A stretch of 64,000 bases of DNA, from the NCBI GenBank assembly GCA_021307315.1, contig JAJSPD010000060.1, positions 124,001-188,000 on the forward strand, read 5' to 3'. Below the pieces are notes generated by a model. The model saw only the letters and a program-made list of their open reading frames with translations. It was not told the origin of the DNA and made no database searches. Positions 1-10,779 of this stretch are shown here, in pieces (positions within the stretch are counted from its first letter, which is position 1; each line of letters begins with the position of its first letter). This DNA comes from Bisporella sp. PMI_857. Lineage: Eukaryota; Ascomycota; Leotiomycetes; Helotiales; Helotiaceae. The translations under genes were made by a program, and so were the position numbers.

Positions 1-909
1 TCCATGCACTCAAAATCAGGCCAACAATGTGGTCAACGCCAACATCCTTTTTCACCTGAGCGAAGATCGTAGGTCCACCCTCTCGGATTTTCCTTGCGTC
101 TCTATCCATGACATTCAAATCGGCACCAATCAGCTCCGCCAGATCGGTCTTATTAACAACAAGCAGATCACTCTGCGTGATACCTGGGCCACCTTTTCTT
201 GGGATCTTGTCGCCTCCGCTAACATCAATCACATAAATAATGTAATCTGCTAGTTCTCTGGAGTAGTTTGCTGCCAAGTTGTCACCTCCGGATTCAATAA
301 GAAGGATATCTGGTTGAAAATCCCTATGCAAGTCTTCTAATGCAGCGAGATTTGCAGATATATCCTCGCGAACAGCAGCATGAGGACAGCCTCCAGTTTC
401 GATAGCTCGGATACGAGAAGCTGGGAGGGCCTTATTCTTAGTGAGGAATTCAGCATCTTCTCGAGTGAAAATATCATTTGTCACGGCTGCGATCGAGTAC
501 TTTTCTCGAAGCGCAAGGCAAAGCGCCAGCATAAGGGCAGTCTTTCCAGAGCCAACTGGTCTGTGGTCATGTCAGAAGCCTGTCGCCACTAGAGTACTTG
601 ATTTGAAGCCAGCGGATTTCATGAGTGACATCTCGGCGCCAGGCGCCTTAAAATTCTAAAGCAAACATGAAGGTGATAAGGAAGATCTGTCTCTCTCTGC
701 CTTGACCAGTAGGACACTTACCCTCCAATTCCAATAGTGAATGCTCTCTCATTCCAATCCCTACCATCAATAATGGGCATCTCTCGCCCCATGTAGCTTC
801 CTGGTCCATCTAATATCTCATGGGTGTGGCCATGATCAATTGCTGCTTGAGAATGATCATGCGAATGAGGGTGCCCATGGGAATGGTCATGGGAATGATC
901 ATGAGCCAT
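1..909 (-). CDS. ureG: Urease accessory GTPase UreG (3' end cut off)
   Basis: UreG uses GTP hydrolysis to help load nickel into urease in the cytosol. Exons on the minus strand are 909-722 and 560-1, with a 161-nt GTAAGT...CAG intron. The N-terminus (residues 2-30) is a histidine-rich tail typical of eukaryotic UreG metal binding. It is followed by the P-loop GGPVGSGKT (62-70), a CPH metal-site motif, ESGGDN and the NKTD guanine-specificity motif. The intron falls inside the codon of the second glycine of the P-loop. I chose the ATG at 909, directly before the His tail; an in-frame upstream extension to 975 is less likely. The coding frame is still open at position 1, in the sequence GLILSAW near the expected C-terminus, so only a few codons are missing. 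Identity is very secure. Confidence 0.95.
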
Positions 910-1959
910 GCCGAATTTCAAATAAAAAGAGAAGTAGAAGTACAGGGATCTAAATAGTGAGAGTGTCCTCCTCAAAACAACGTTGAAGCTTGTAGATTGC
1001 TGTCAGAATTCGGAGAATGGTGGGGTTGTCTTCACCCCACTCCCTCACGTGTTAATAATAGTTTCTTGTAGGATAAAACCACGCCGATGCGCCTTAATTT
1101 GACCTCACTTTGGTTCAGTTCAACACGCCTATTCCATTAGGTTACCAGGTTAAATATACGTTTCTCTGCAGGTTTGATATTTATATACGGCTTATATCTT
1201 GTCATGGCTTGAAGCCTAGATTCATATCCCCTACTTCAATATCACAAACTTGCACAAGACTGATTTTGCATTATCAATTACTGGTTGCTGTATTAAGTTA
1301 ACGTGCTCAATTTTTGGATAGTTTCCCTAGAAATACAATAAAGCCACTTCCAAGTCAAATTTATATGAAGTACCACTCACTCTACTTGTAGCAACGCTGC
1401 GTACTTGATACGTGGTTGCTGGTAAGTAAAATGTGGTAAAACTGTGTCTGATTGTTACTACTGCTACAATGCGTTCTTTTATATGCTACAGGTAGCTCAT
1501 GTGACCAGAATCCTCTATTCACTCCTCCATTGACTCAGAACCCACAAAATCCCCTCTAACATACCAACATTATAATATCCAGGTTTTCTGTCGTTTTCTT
1601 CTGGGTTGGAAACACACACACAAAAAAAAAACAGATCAAGTTCAATTATTAAAACATGATATTAAAATAAAGATTACAAGTTTTAATTTAAGTCTATCTA
1701 AAAAAAAAAGAACTACTTAAATAGTAGATTTGTTGTTGCGTATTGGTGAGGAAGGCTCCAAAAAGTCAAGCCGAGATTTGAAAACGACAGAGAACCTGGG
1801 TATTATAATATGGCTCTCTTTTTTCTTCTCTTTTTCTGTTTTGTTTTTTTTGGGGGGGGGGGGGGATCGTATCATTTTTGCCGAGATTCTCCAGGACCTT
1901 TTGCAATACTCCCTATCTCTTTATCAACAGCATCATCACAGCTTATCTTCTCTGCCGCT
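910..1959. other. Intergenic, ureG upstream region
   Basis: No gene is supported here. The stretch is AT-rich with A-tracts around 1620 and 1700 and a run of 14 G at 1852-1865. It carries the likely promoter of ureG at its left end and the 3' flank of the HAD gene at its right end. Confidence 0.6.
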
Positions 1960-3177
1960 TCACATCTCAATACCTTCTCGTTGCAGAGCCCACCTTACGG
2001 CGTCAAGAACGGTTTCAACCTCCTGAGTAGGTTTATATGCAGGGGTGGTGCCAGCTTGGTGGATACCTGTCTGCACTAGTATGCTATTCCAAGTTGACCC
2101 ATGAGGACTTCTGTAGTTGTTGGCTCCCGCGATATCACTACTTGGACCGTCACCTACCATGTAAACTTGGGTCAAGTCCTGACCTGAAGTCTCTCGCAGT
2201 GCTCTCTCTCCGTATTCATACTGGAGTTGAGTCGGCTTGCCTACCTGAATATAGTGTTCTCCTGACGTTAGCTTAGCACCGCCTGTTAGTTCTGAAAACG
2301 TGCTCTCCAGTGCAACTTTGAAGCTCCCTTGACATATTCTGGGATGAGCCCATTTAGTCGCAAAGACCTTGTCTGGGTTTGCATAGTAGATCTTTGGCTG
2401 TCCATCTTGAAGGTAACCCATATTTGGGAGATTATGGTTGTTATTCAGGAGGGATCTAGTTCCGAACTTACCTTGCTCTGAGAGGAGGAGGTCAAGGATG
2501 ATTTGCAGGTCAAGACCCCAATCTCTCGGAGACGAGTAGAGGAAGATGGCAGAGACTGGCAATAGTTCCTCGCTTCCATCGCCATTCTTAGTTGTGGGAA
2601 GACGTCTGGCTGTTTTACGAAAGTAGTCGCCATGTGCTTCTTTGAAGGGGTAGAGATCTGGATAGCCTTCGATCATGTCAGCAGAGGTTATGGCATTCTT
2701 ATAACCATAGAACTCGGCTACTTCCCTACATTTATTCCCAACGCCCCCAAGAACCAAGACAACTTTATCAGCGAGTTCAGGAAGGTATTGCTTGAAAGGA
2801 GTGTGCGCTTGGATGAACTGGTCTTGATGAACAGGTATGCCAAGCATTTCAGCCATCTCCTTTGCACGTACATCTTCAGGATCTCCTCCACCATTGGTGA
2901 GGAAGATGAAAGGAATGTTATTCGTCCTCAGATACTGCATGGCTTCTTGCGCTCCGGGACAAAGTTCATTAGATCTGTGTATCACGCCGTCAATGTCGAA
3001 ACTGAAACCAAAGTTTTTTCCCGGCGTATGCACCTGCTTCGGTAGGTTGATAGTCTTTTGGCTAGCCATATTGATACCGCATCCCGTAAGCATTTCTTCC
3101 ATTCCCTTGATGTCGTTAGACGTGGGATCGACCGTCTTCTTGGCGACTGGCGACTTACCTGTTACGGAATTTGTCAT
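1960..3177 (-). CDS. HAD-superfamily hydrolase, class IIA (CECR5/HDHD5-like)
   Basis: This is a single-exon gene of 405 residues, starting at the ATG at 3177. HAD motif I is DIDGV with the nucleophile D61 and acid/base D63. Motif II is FLTNGG around 92-97. The C-terminal motif GDGPSSD (342-348) would bind Mg2+. The large cap region between motifs II and III is typical of the IIA subfamily, which includes human HDHD5 (CECR5) and yeast Ykr070w, often mitochondrial. The substrate is not known for the family. There is a serine/lysine-rich lead of about 50 residues with no obvious targeting signal. All catalytic motifs are intact. Confidence 0.92.
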   Translation of the reverse strand: MTNSVTGKSPVAKKTVDPTSNDIKGMEEMLTGCGINMASQKTINLPKQVHTPGKNFGFSFDIDGVIHRSNELCPGAQEAMQYLRTNNIPFIFLTNGGGDPEDVRAKEMAEMLGIPVHQDQFIQAHTPFKQYLPELADKVVLVLGGVGNKCREVAEFYGYKNAITSADMIEGYPDLYPFKEAHGDYFRKTARRLPTTKNGDGSEELLPVSAIFLYSSPRDWGLDLQIILDLLLSEQGKFGTRSLLNNNHNLPNMGYLQDGQPKIYYANPDKVFATKWAHPRICQGSFKVALESTFSELTGGAKLTSGEHYIQVGKPTQLQYEYGERALRETSGQDLTQVYMVGDGPSSDIAGANNYRSPHGSTWNSILVQTGIHQAGTTPAYKPTQEVETVLDAVRWALQREGIEM

Positions 3178-4116
3178 TGTGGAGTATAATATGCTTGATT
3201 GTTGTATTGGGGTGTTTCTGAGGATCTGAGGATTTGGAGAGTAGAGATATGCAAATACTTATTAAAATAAAACGAATTGTTCCATGCGTAAAACATATTG
3301 CTGTTCTCACTCTTCCATTTTCTTTATCAACATTGAAAATGTTGTTCTTCTCACCAGGAACCATCATGCAGCCATTATTGTATCTACAGGCTCGGGTCTT
3401 GCATGAATTGTTTGAAACAGAGCGGGTACCGTGAATTAACGAGAGAACAAGAAGAATCTACGCTAAAACAGATTGTCAAACTCTAGTATCGACAATAAGT
3501 GTTTTCTTTCTTCCACCATTATCGAGCGAGCATATGTACACATTTTACTTTTGCGGAACTTTTGGTTCTTCGATACCTCCTAAATCTCAGAGTCAAACAA
3601 GCATTTACTAATACTCAAAAATTGCTATTTTAATGTGATCCTAAAAGGATTCAATTCAAAACTTCTGGAGTAATTGAATTTCAATAGTTATTACAGTCTA
3701 TATATCAGTTGACCAAAAATATTATGCTCTATCTGATACCATGGTCATTTAAAATAGATTCCATCCTAGATTGTAACTGGTTTCGAGGGAAGGGGGAGGA
3801 CTCTGAGATTTCTTCATATTCTTTGAGACCTTCTTTTGTTACTATCAGTCTTTGAGCTTCTTTGAACAAACCATTGCAATAATTCCTAGCTACAAAGCTC
3901 AGCCATGTTTCCGGACTTTATTCAATGTCCAGCCTCGATCTAGCAGAATACTGATATGTCCAAACAAAGTACCAATACTTTTCATTAAGGAGATATCCTT
4001 TCTTTCAACAGCATGGGGTTTATTTCCTCGTGTCCGATAAATCGACATATCTTATTTGAGCCTTACGTATTAGCCTATTTCTATTTGAGACTCAGAAAGC
4101 TCTGAAGATACTTAAA
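3178..4116. other. Intergenic between divergent HAD and glycosyltransferase genes
   Basis: This is a 0.94-kb AT-rich spacer between two divergently transcribed genes, so it should hold both promoters. No RNA gene, repeat or further reading frame is supported. Confidence 0.6.
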
Positions 4117-5887
4117 ATGTCGTCCATAATTACCACCACATTCCGCATCTGGCGGACGACTTCCTACAATATATTCAGGCTAGCTTACACAATTATTATC
4201 CACTGGTTGCCTTTCAAATTCTTCGTTGTCGTGTTTTTAGCATTACGGTACACAGATGGCATACGCACAGAGATCGACGACTTTTCTCGTCAGAATATTT
4301 GGCTCCAAGTTTTTATAATACTCTTTCTCTTTAAATATATAAAGGTTGTGGTCCATACCTTGTCCTTCTTGCTGTATTCGCCATACAAGATTCCGAAAGA
4401 CCCAACTATTAGGCCCGAAGATGTCACGGTTATTGTTCCTACTGTAAGTTATTTTCTCCGTTGCAAGATCTCTCATCTCAGAAAGTTTCATGAATAATTT
4501 GCCGTGGAGCCATGGATATATTTTGGAAACGCATCTTCATATAGACGACTCCTAAAATATTGTTCTAATCCTAACATATTGCTAAAATGAGACAACTAAT
4601 TTGGAGGCTTGATGTTAGGTTGGTCTGATCGATGAACCAGAATTCAGGGAGACCCTCAAGACGATTCTGGCTAATAGCCCGTACCAAATTATCATCTCAA
4701 CAGTTGGTCCAGAAAAAGGGGCTATTGCGGAGCGAGTCTGTGACGATGAATACTCGAGATCTAGAAATAAAACTACTCGAATGACTGTAGTAAGCATTAC
4801 AGAAGCCTCAAAGCGCAAACAGATTCTCCGCGCAGTCCAAGAGGTTCGGACTCAAATCACTGCACTTGCGGATGATCACGTCTTCTGGGGTCCGATGTAT
4901 CTCAGATCTGCTCTGGCCCCGTTCGAGGATCCTAAGATCGGTGGCGTTGGTACGAATAAGCGGGTTCGTCGAGATCCATTTGAGTTTTCTTGGGCTAATT
5001 TCCTCAACTTCATCGCTTGCAACTACTTGGAGCGTCACAACTTCGAATGTACTGCATCAGTAAACATTGATCAAGGGGTATTTGTGCTATCAGGAAGAAC
5101 TGCCTTGTATCGAACAGATATTTTCCAGCATCCTCGCTTCCCCAATGCATGGCTAAAGGAAACATGGTTCTTTGGCCTTGTTGGAAAAGATGGGGGAATT
5201 GGCCCTGATGATGATAACTGCTTGACTAGATTCACAATCGGCGTTGCGAAATATAACGTCTGGTTCCAGAACTCCATAGAGAGCACCATGCATACGACGC
5301 TCGGCCAGCCAGGCAAATTCTTCCAGCAAATGGATCGATGGCTTCGTACGACTTGGCGATCTAATTCCACTAGTCTGTTTTCAGATATGACTCCCTGGAA
5401 GGTGCAACCGTGGTCTGTCTACGCGGTATATTTATCTAGCTTCGTTAATATTGGGTTGTTTTATGATTTGGCGCTTTTGGGCTCTTTGTGGATGGCCCCC
5501 ACAATCTGGGAAATCGCCCAGGACGAGACTTCGTGGTCATTAGACTGTCTGGGGAAGTTCAAAATCACTTGGCCGTGCGCACCGGATGAAGGTTCTGAGA
5601 CCCGATGGCCTGAATCTCTGAAGCCGTTGTGTATCCCGGCCGTCGTTTCAAAATACCACACAACAATAGATTTTACGATTAGCAAAGAAACAGCAATTCT
5701 AATTCTGGCTGTCACTCTACTCCTCTCAAAATTGATTAAACCATTCCCACACTTCTGGCGCAACCCTCGGGATATCATCTGGATTCCAGGCTATATCCTA
5801 TTTGGATACTACGCCGGCTTTATCAAATTGAAGGCCCTTGTTACCGCATACAATGTCTCGTGGGGAACAAGGCCGGGAGTGAAGTGA
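4117..5887 (+). CDS. Family 2 glycosyltransferase, Cps1/hyaluronan-synthase-like polysaccharide synthase
   Basis: A membrane glycosyltransferase expected to polymerise a cell-surface polysaccharide from a nucleotide sugar. Exons are 4117-4443 and 4619-5887 (GTAAGT donor, phase 0), giving 531 residues. N-terminal membrane segments lie near 28-45 and 62-85. The GT-A core follows: VIVPT opening at 105-109, metal site DDH at 194-196, FVLSGRTA at 264-271, an acidic GPDDDN (304-309) where ED is usual, and the processive motif QQMDRW (345-350). Two or three further membrane spans follow (about 385-415 and 475-510). The Q-x-x-R-W motif argues for a processive synthase. It belongs to the fungal type 2 group annotated as Cps1p; the product is unknown. 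Confidence 0.92.
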
Positions 5888-6670
5888 AAACTGGAGTAAG
5901 CAAACCGATAAATTGAATATCCAGGAGCGTCTGGGCGCAGAAGTGTATATAATTCTCAAATACCATGCGGTGAGAATTTCTGTTTCTTCCGTGGTTAAGA
6001 AATATGGATTTTGATCTTTGAGCCTTTGGACAAGATAGTGTGTTCTTGATACAGCATCGGGAACACTGGGGGAAGGTCTGAAAGTCTACCTTTCTATCTG
6101 AATTTGCCTTGACTTCCTAAATACTTGTTTTTCTTAATAATTGACTACTGTTGAGAAGGAAGTTAAGATAGCGAGACGTGACTTCAGTATTAGACACTTG
6201 TGAGGGTGAGGTTTCCAGTATTATTAACAACAATACGAATTTGGAGGCTGGCGCTTGGGATATGTACAGTGTGTTAACGTTTGATTTTAGACTGAACACA
6301 ATGATATATAGATGTGATTTTCCGGTAGCAATGTTGTCACATTTGATATGATACGGTGATATGCTTATACTAGACAACTTCCATTGAGTCTTCGGCGTAT
6401 ATATGTCGTGGTCGCAGGTTCCGTTTTGAGCAACTTCCTGCAAAGAATTTGGCAGCCACCGGTCATGGTAGCTTCTTCGCCCATCCGGAAGGGCTTAAAC
6501 TGTTGATCCCAAAGGTTTCATTCTTCTCTCAATTTGTTACCACATCAACATTCTCACGCTTCACATTCGTCATCGAACAGAAGACTTATTTGCTACTTGG
6601 TACACGCAACAATTATATGCCTTTACTGGGCACACATCAAAAGATTATCTCCTTCATGCATAATCAACAA
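5888..6670. other. Intergenic, left edge of accessory island
   Basis: AT-rich sequence between the glycosyltransferase and the first small secreted protein. No supported gene. Confidence 0.5.
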
Positions 6671-7351
6671 ATGCAGTTTCCAAAGCTATTTCGGTCCGGT
6701 TCCGTGGCTGTTCTGGCAATAATCAGCTTGGTAATTGCAAGCCCTACCACTACCATCAATGATCCTGCAGCCTCAGATGGAGCTGTAGCGCCAGCCGTAC
6801 TCGCCAACTTTACCACTCTCATCAATGACCCTGGGGCCTCGAATCAAGCTGAAATCTTAGCTAACAAGATTAACGGAGAGCTTTCCGAGCATGACCCTGT
6901 ATGCTGTCTTCTTTATTTGTGAAGGTTGACAAAGAATTAATACAGCTAAATAGGATCCACCTGCTGTTTGCAACGAGGTCGAAGGAAAGCCTGCTCTCGT
7001 CTTTTCCGTTCATGAGGGCATTAGGTTTTTGCGTAAGCAAGGTGCGAATAATGGAGACTGCGGATGCGACCCACATATGTGTCGCCGTGTAAGCTGCTCA
7101 TACGATTCCGCTATTTTTATCTGCAACGATGTAAGTATTAACAACCGAGCACTATAGAAATGAATCTGTAGTTGTGTGTATCTAACCTGAGTTCACAGAA
7201 CGATTTTCATATAGGTATTAGCTGTGCAGCGATTGCAGATCATGCTCAACATATCAAGTACGATTGCGCTGACAGGGGGAGAAAGTGGGTGAAAGGGCAA
7301 TACTTTGATACACACAATTGGAATGTTGTCGTGAGGAGAGACAGGTGTTAG
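6671..7351 (+). CDS. Small secreted cysteine-rich protein, copy 1
   Basis: Exons are 6671-6898, 6954-7130 and 7199-7351, giving 185 residues. Introns have GTATGC...TAG and GTAAGT...CAG ends and both are phase 0. A signal peptide is visible: charged MQFPKLFR, then a hydrophobic stretch ending near VIASP (about 21-25). The mature N-terminus holds two copies of a TTxINDPxAS element at 26-35 and 48-57. The C-terminal domain starts at PPAVC and includes EGIRFL, CRRVSCSYDSAIFICND and the ending HNWNVVVRRDRC, with nine cysteines in the mature protein. The same domain occurs in copy 2 at 10.2 kb. The architecture (secreted, small, cysteine-rich, in an accessory island) fits a candidate effector or defence protein, but that is inference. 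I do not recognise a named family. Confidence 0.7.
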
Positions 7352-7836
7352 GCTTTCCAAACATGACCTTAAGTGACCTTGGGCCATGAGGAGTAGCAGC
7401 GGAGGTGCTACTGGTTTTCAAATCGGAGAAGAGGTTGCAGTTTAGGGTTTGGCTCAGAAGGTCTAAACGGAATGGATTTGATTGTCTTCTGGTAACAAGA
7501 AACTATCAATAAAGGAGTTCCCTTATGAATATTCCAAGCCTTGACATTCATCGTTGTACTTCAGATTGGTCCTGCTCAACAATGACACCCCAAGACTGGA
7601 GTCATACACGCTAGTATCCTTTGGAGCTTGAGGCTACATGTAGCGAATTTCTGTGACACCAACCAAATTCATTAGTAGAAACTTGGGTTACTCCTTCAGT
7701 GATTTGGACCAAGAAATAAAGAGAGCTGTGCTCTCAAGGAAGTGATGCCTGGTGTTCTGACCTTAGCCTCTCTGTAACTCGGACCTTAGAATATCGACTC
7801 TTTCTTTGTCCATCAATTCGCTCACGGTCGTTAGTA
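7352..7836. other. Intergenic between copy 1 and the kinase pseudogene
   Basis: No supported gene. It holds the 3' flank of the secreted-protein gene. Any start of the ancestral kinase gene would lie near the right end, but I cannot recognise it. Confidence 0.5.
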
Positions 7837-9350
7837 TTGAGAAGAGTACCGTGCAACAGCAAGCTCACGGGTTATAAAAACTTAAGGCTTAATGCAGGAA
7901 CCAACCCGAACAGTTGCAGCATTGTCCTGCAGACGCGCTCAAAGATCAGTAAGAGTTATTGCTGCCTCACATTTGGTACCAAGCCACGATTAAACTTGCG
8001 AGACTATTTGATAAACGGAACATTTATTAGCTGTAGTAGGAGAGTTGCTCTGTTAGTTCATATGGATCCTTGGTGATCACAAAGCCCCTGAGTAGACTGA
8101 AAACATCGTCATTATAATATATTATGTTATTAACTTTCGAATCAAGCTCTCCAGGTACAACATGCACCCAGATCTGTACAATCCTAACTTCGGTTGTCTC
8201 AAGGAGGTACATTTCGGTGGACTCACCATCTACAGTCTAACTACGCCTCCGGGTCAGTCGTGCACCTCTAATCCATGCCCCATCCGCTTGAACCAAGAGG
8301 CTCTGGGCATGGGCTCGCTCGTGGTTTTCAGTCGTTTTGGAGACGTCAGTACTGAGATTAAGTGTGTGTATAAGGAGCCTCTGAACAAAAAAAAGTTCGA
8401 CCAAGAGCTGTGGGTAAAGGAAGCCGAATTTAGGTACGAAACATCGCATGTGGGTGATAAATCAAATAGGATTTCCCACTAACGTATTCTTAGGACTATA
8501 TCGTTAAGCTTGAGGAATTTATTTCACGCCGTCATCTTGGTTGGTTCTTGAATACTTCCCTTTCGCAACTCTAGATCGCATAGACGTATCACTTGACGAA
8601 AGTATGACAGTGCTTTATCAAGAACTGCGCACTCTACCGGACCCTCATGGACGCAAAATATCAACCGTGCACCGAGACGTCAAACTAGCCAATATCCTTA
8701 TCCATACTCGAGATCCGCTCTATATCAAGTTTACAGATTTCCGGTCTCTCAAAAGCAAGCAATATTTTAAAAACACTTTGTAGTACATAGAAGTACCTTG
8801 CACTAGATGTTTATCAGAGAAAAGGAATACACGCCAGCCGTAGACACTTGGTCCTTTGGTCTGATTGTCTATGAATCTGCCAGTGCAGGAGTGTCACGTG
8901 TCAAGGGTAATAAGGAGATTCGGTAGAGCTCTAGGTTTCAGTTTGTAGGGGTTCGGAACGTAATAGAGAGGATAGAGCTTAGACTTTGTATTAATAGGAG
9001 GTGAGTTGTGCCACACTACTCTATCCCTTTTACAGGGTGTACCTATGATAGTCTTTCGAGTATGAAGCGGTATCGGGGGAATGCCTGTTGTGAACAGCAT
9101 GTGAGCGACGTCGACCACCAGGAGGATGGGACTTGATTGACCTCTGATCGAGTGCTATAATAATCATGGACCCGAAGTTGCGACGTTCAGCCTGGGGCTA
9201 CTATAGGGAAGCATCCTAGTTCACTGCATACTATGATCAAAGTCTAACGGCGACACCGTCCTCCTATGAATACATCCCAGAGGCATGCTATGTGGCTGAA
9301 GACATGCAGTTGAAGGTGTGAACCTACATCGTTCGTCAATTGTAGTATGT
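7837..9350 (+). pseudogene. Degenerate FHA-domain serine/threonine kinase gene
   Basis: Pieces of one kinase are spread over three frames. At 7860-8060 is an FHA domain (SKISKSYCCLTF, LRDYLINGT). At 8160-8450 comes the linker and kinase N-lobe, with HPDLYN, a glycine-loop relic and VYKEPLNKKKFDQELW. A plausible 53-nt intron (GTGGGT...CTAAC...TTCTTAG) leads into DYIVKLEEF. At 8545-8780 is the catalytic loop HRDVKLANIL with DFG changed to DFR. YLALDV replaces the APE region, and EYTPAVDTWSFGLIVYES (about 8825-8880) follows in another frame. After an insertion, DLIDL-stop-SSAIIIMDPKLRRSA lies at 9125-9210. There are at least two frameshifts, one stop and two lost motifs, so no active kinase can be made. 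The family (FHA plus kinase, Chk2-like order) is recognised from domain order. Confidence 0.75.
8892..9120. mobile_element. Candidate solo LTR inserted in the kinase pseudogene
   Basis: A 229-bp block starts TGTCACGTGTC and ends CGACCACCA, giving TG...CA ends. It sits exactly where kinase-like sequence stops (VYESA) and resumes (DLIDL). GGAG flanks both sides (8888-8891 and 9121-9124). Read one base differently, AGGAG is duplicated at 8887-8891 and 9120-9124. It has no coding capacity. A solo LTR is the best explanation; the orientation is unclear. Confidence 0.55.
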
Positions 9351-9439
9351 GTAACTTAATGTATCTGTTTAGAAATCACGCGGCGGGATAGATGAATGCA
9401 TCGATTATTGAATTAAATAGAAGTTTTGCTAATTATTCT

Positions 9440-9802
9440 TAGCTAAATTCCCATCGAGATGAAGATCCAACCAAATATTTCTATGCCTTCGACCCTAATG
9501 TCCGATATATCAAATCAGAGGCCACATCTCCCTCTTCTAGAGTGCCGTCCACAACAGCCAGTCTCCAAAGTGTGCGATATTTTTTTGGGGATAGAATTTT
9601 TTGGTGGAAGCTGGCTGCAAGATCCTGGCTTCGCCAAATCCTCTTTCGCCGCTATAGGAAAAGGACCATCCAAATTCGGGAGCTGGGTCGGAAGGCAGTA
9701 CGTTTACGCGAAGCACCTATCACATCTGTGCCGGAAGGCAAGGTGGGAGGAATTGGAGACAAGACCTTGGAGTCGCTCAGCCTAATAGCGAGGCTGACTT
9801 AG
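9440..9802 (+). pseudogene. Coding remnant, possibly tail of the FHA kinase gene
   Basis: An open stretch in one frame begins near HRDEDPTKYFYAFDP and runs to a stop at 9802. It has a basic, tryptophan/arginine-rich middle (around WWKLAARSWLRQ). It has no start codon of its own. Its position just beyond the kinase debris suggests it is the C-terminal end of that gene, though it could be an unrelated relic. No domain recognised. Confidence 0.35.
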
Positions 9803-10213
9803 ATCCACGTCTGCTATATGCAATACGTCAAGAAGGTGTCTGAATGGAACTCCTGTGATTCCACCATTTCCCGTTTTGCACGTGCGTTTTGTGCTAGACA
9901 ATCTCGTGAGTCATGATTATTTCTAATAAAAAAGAAGTGCCTAAGGCTATACTCTGACTTGAGCTAAAAGTTCACAGTCATTACTATATCTAAAAAATGG
10001 CGGGCGATTCATATTTGGTCTCATATGATTAGTAGGGAGTCTATCAGAGAGTAGGCTATGATTCCAGACGCCTTTAATGCATTACATAAGTGTAGCTTCT
10101 GCCGTAAGAGATCAAGTCAAGTTCACATGTTCATTTTCGCTCAAGATATCTTTTACAACACTATATCACCATCAAATACGTTTTAGAAAGCAAAGTTTTT
10201 GAAACTCGAAACT
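9803..10213. other. Intergenic, upstream of copy 2
   Basis: AT-rich spacer, presumably the promoter of the second secreted-protein gene. Nothing else is seen. Confidence 0.5.
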
Positions 10214-10779
10214 ATGCAGTTTCGTATCATCTTTCTTCGTATTGTCATGGCGATTTCAAGTCCCATTGCAACGAAAGCCGAATCCAAAGCTTTAGCTATG
10301 AGATCAACTTATAGAGTTATGAAGGCGTTGCCTAGGCGTGACGCTGTAGGTTGCCTTTTTCTTAATCCTAGGTTTAGACGCGTACTAAGAACACCGACAA
10401 TTAGGCACCACCTGCTGTTTGTGGCCAAGTTGAAGGCTCTTATGCTCAATCATACTATATCATTGAAGGAATTAAATACCTAAAGAGAAAAGCAAAGGCT
10501 GGTACAACTTTAGTCGCTCCTCGCAGAGAGTGCAACCGCATCAGCTGTAGCTGGAGCTCCGCTATCTTTGTTTGCAATGACGTACGTACTGTATATTTAC
10601 CCCTAACACAATCAAATAATAATCTAGATCACTAGAATGATTTCCCCATTAGCGTGAAATTTCAGGTTGTGGTGGATTACGTCGGGGAAATATTTAGAAA
10701 GTGTGATTACTACCATATGAAGGGACAATTCTTTGACACAAATAATTGGAGTGTCGTTATACGAGCAGCTGACTGCTAG
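10214..10779 (+). CDS. Small secreted cysteine-rich protein, copy 2
   Basis: Exons are 10214-10345, 10405-10581 and 10636-10779, giving 150 residues, with GT...AG introns of 59 and 54 nt, both phase 0. The signal peptide is MQFRIIFLRIVMAISS... with cleavage near residues 20-24. It aligns with copy 1 at 6.7 kb. Exon 2 is exactly 177 nt in both, with PPAVC, VEG, EGI, a SCS core and SAIF-[IV]-CND conserved. Exon 3 begins NDF in both and ends with an aromatic-N-W-[NS]-V-V motif before a final cysteine. It lacks the CGC pair and the TTxINDPxAS repeats of copy 1. All splice phases and the frame are intact, so it may be functional although diverged. Function is unknown; a candidate effector is an inference. 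Confidence 0.65.
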
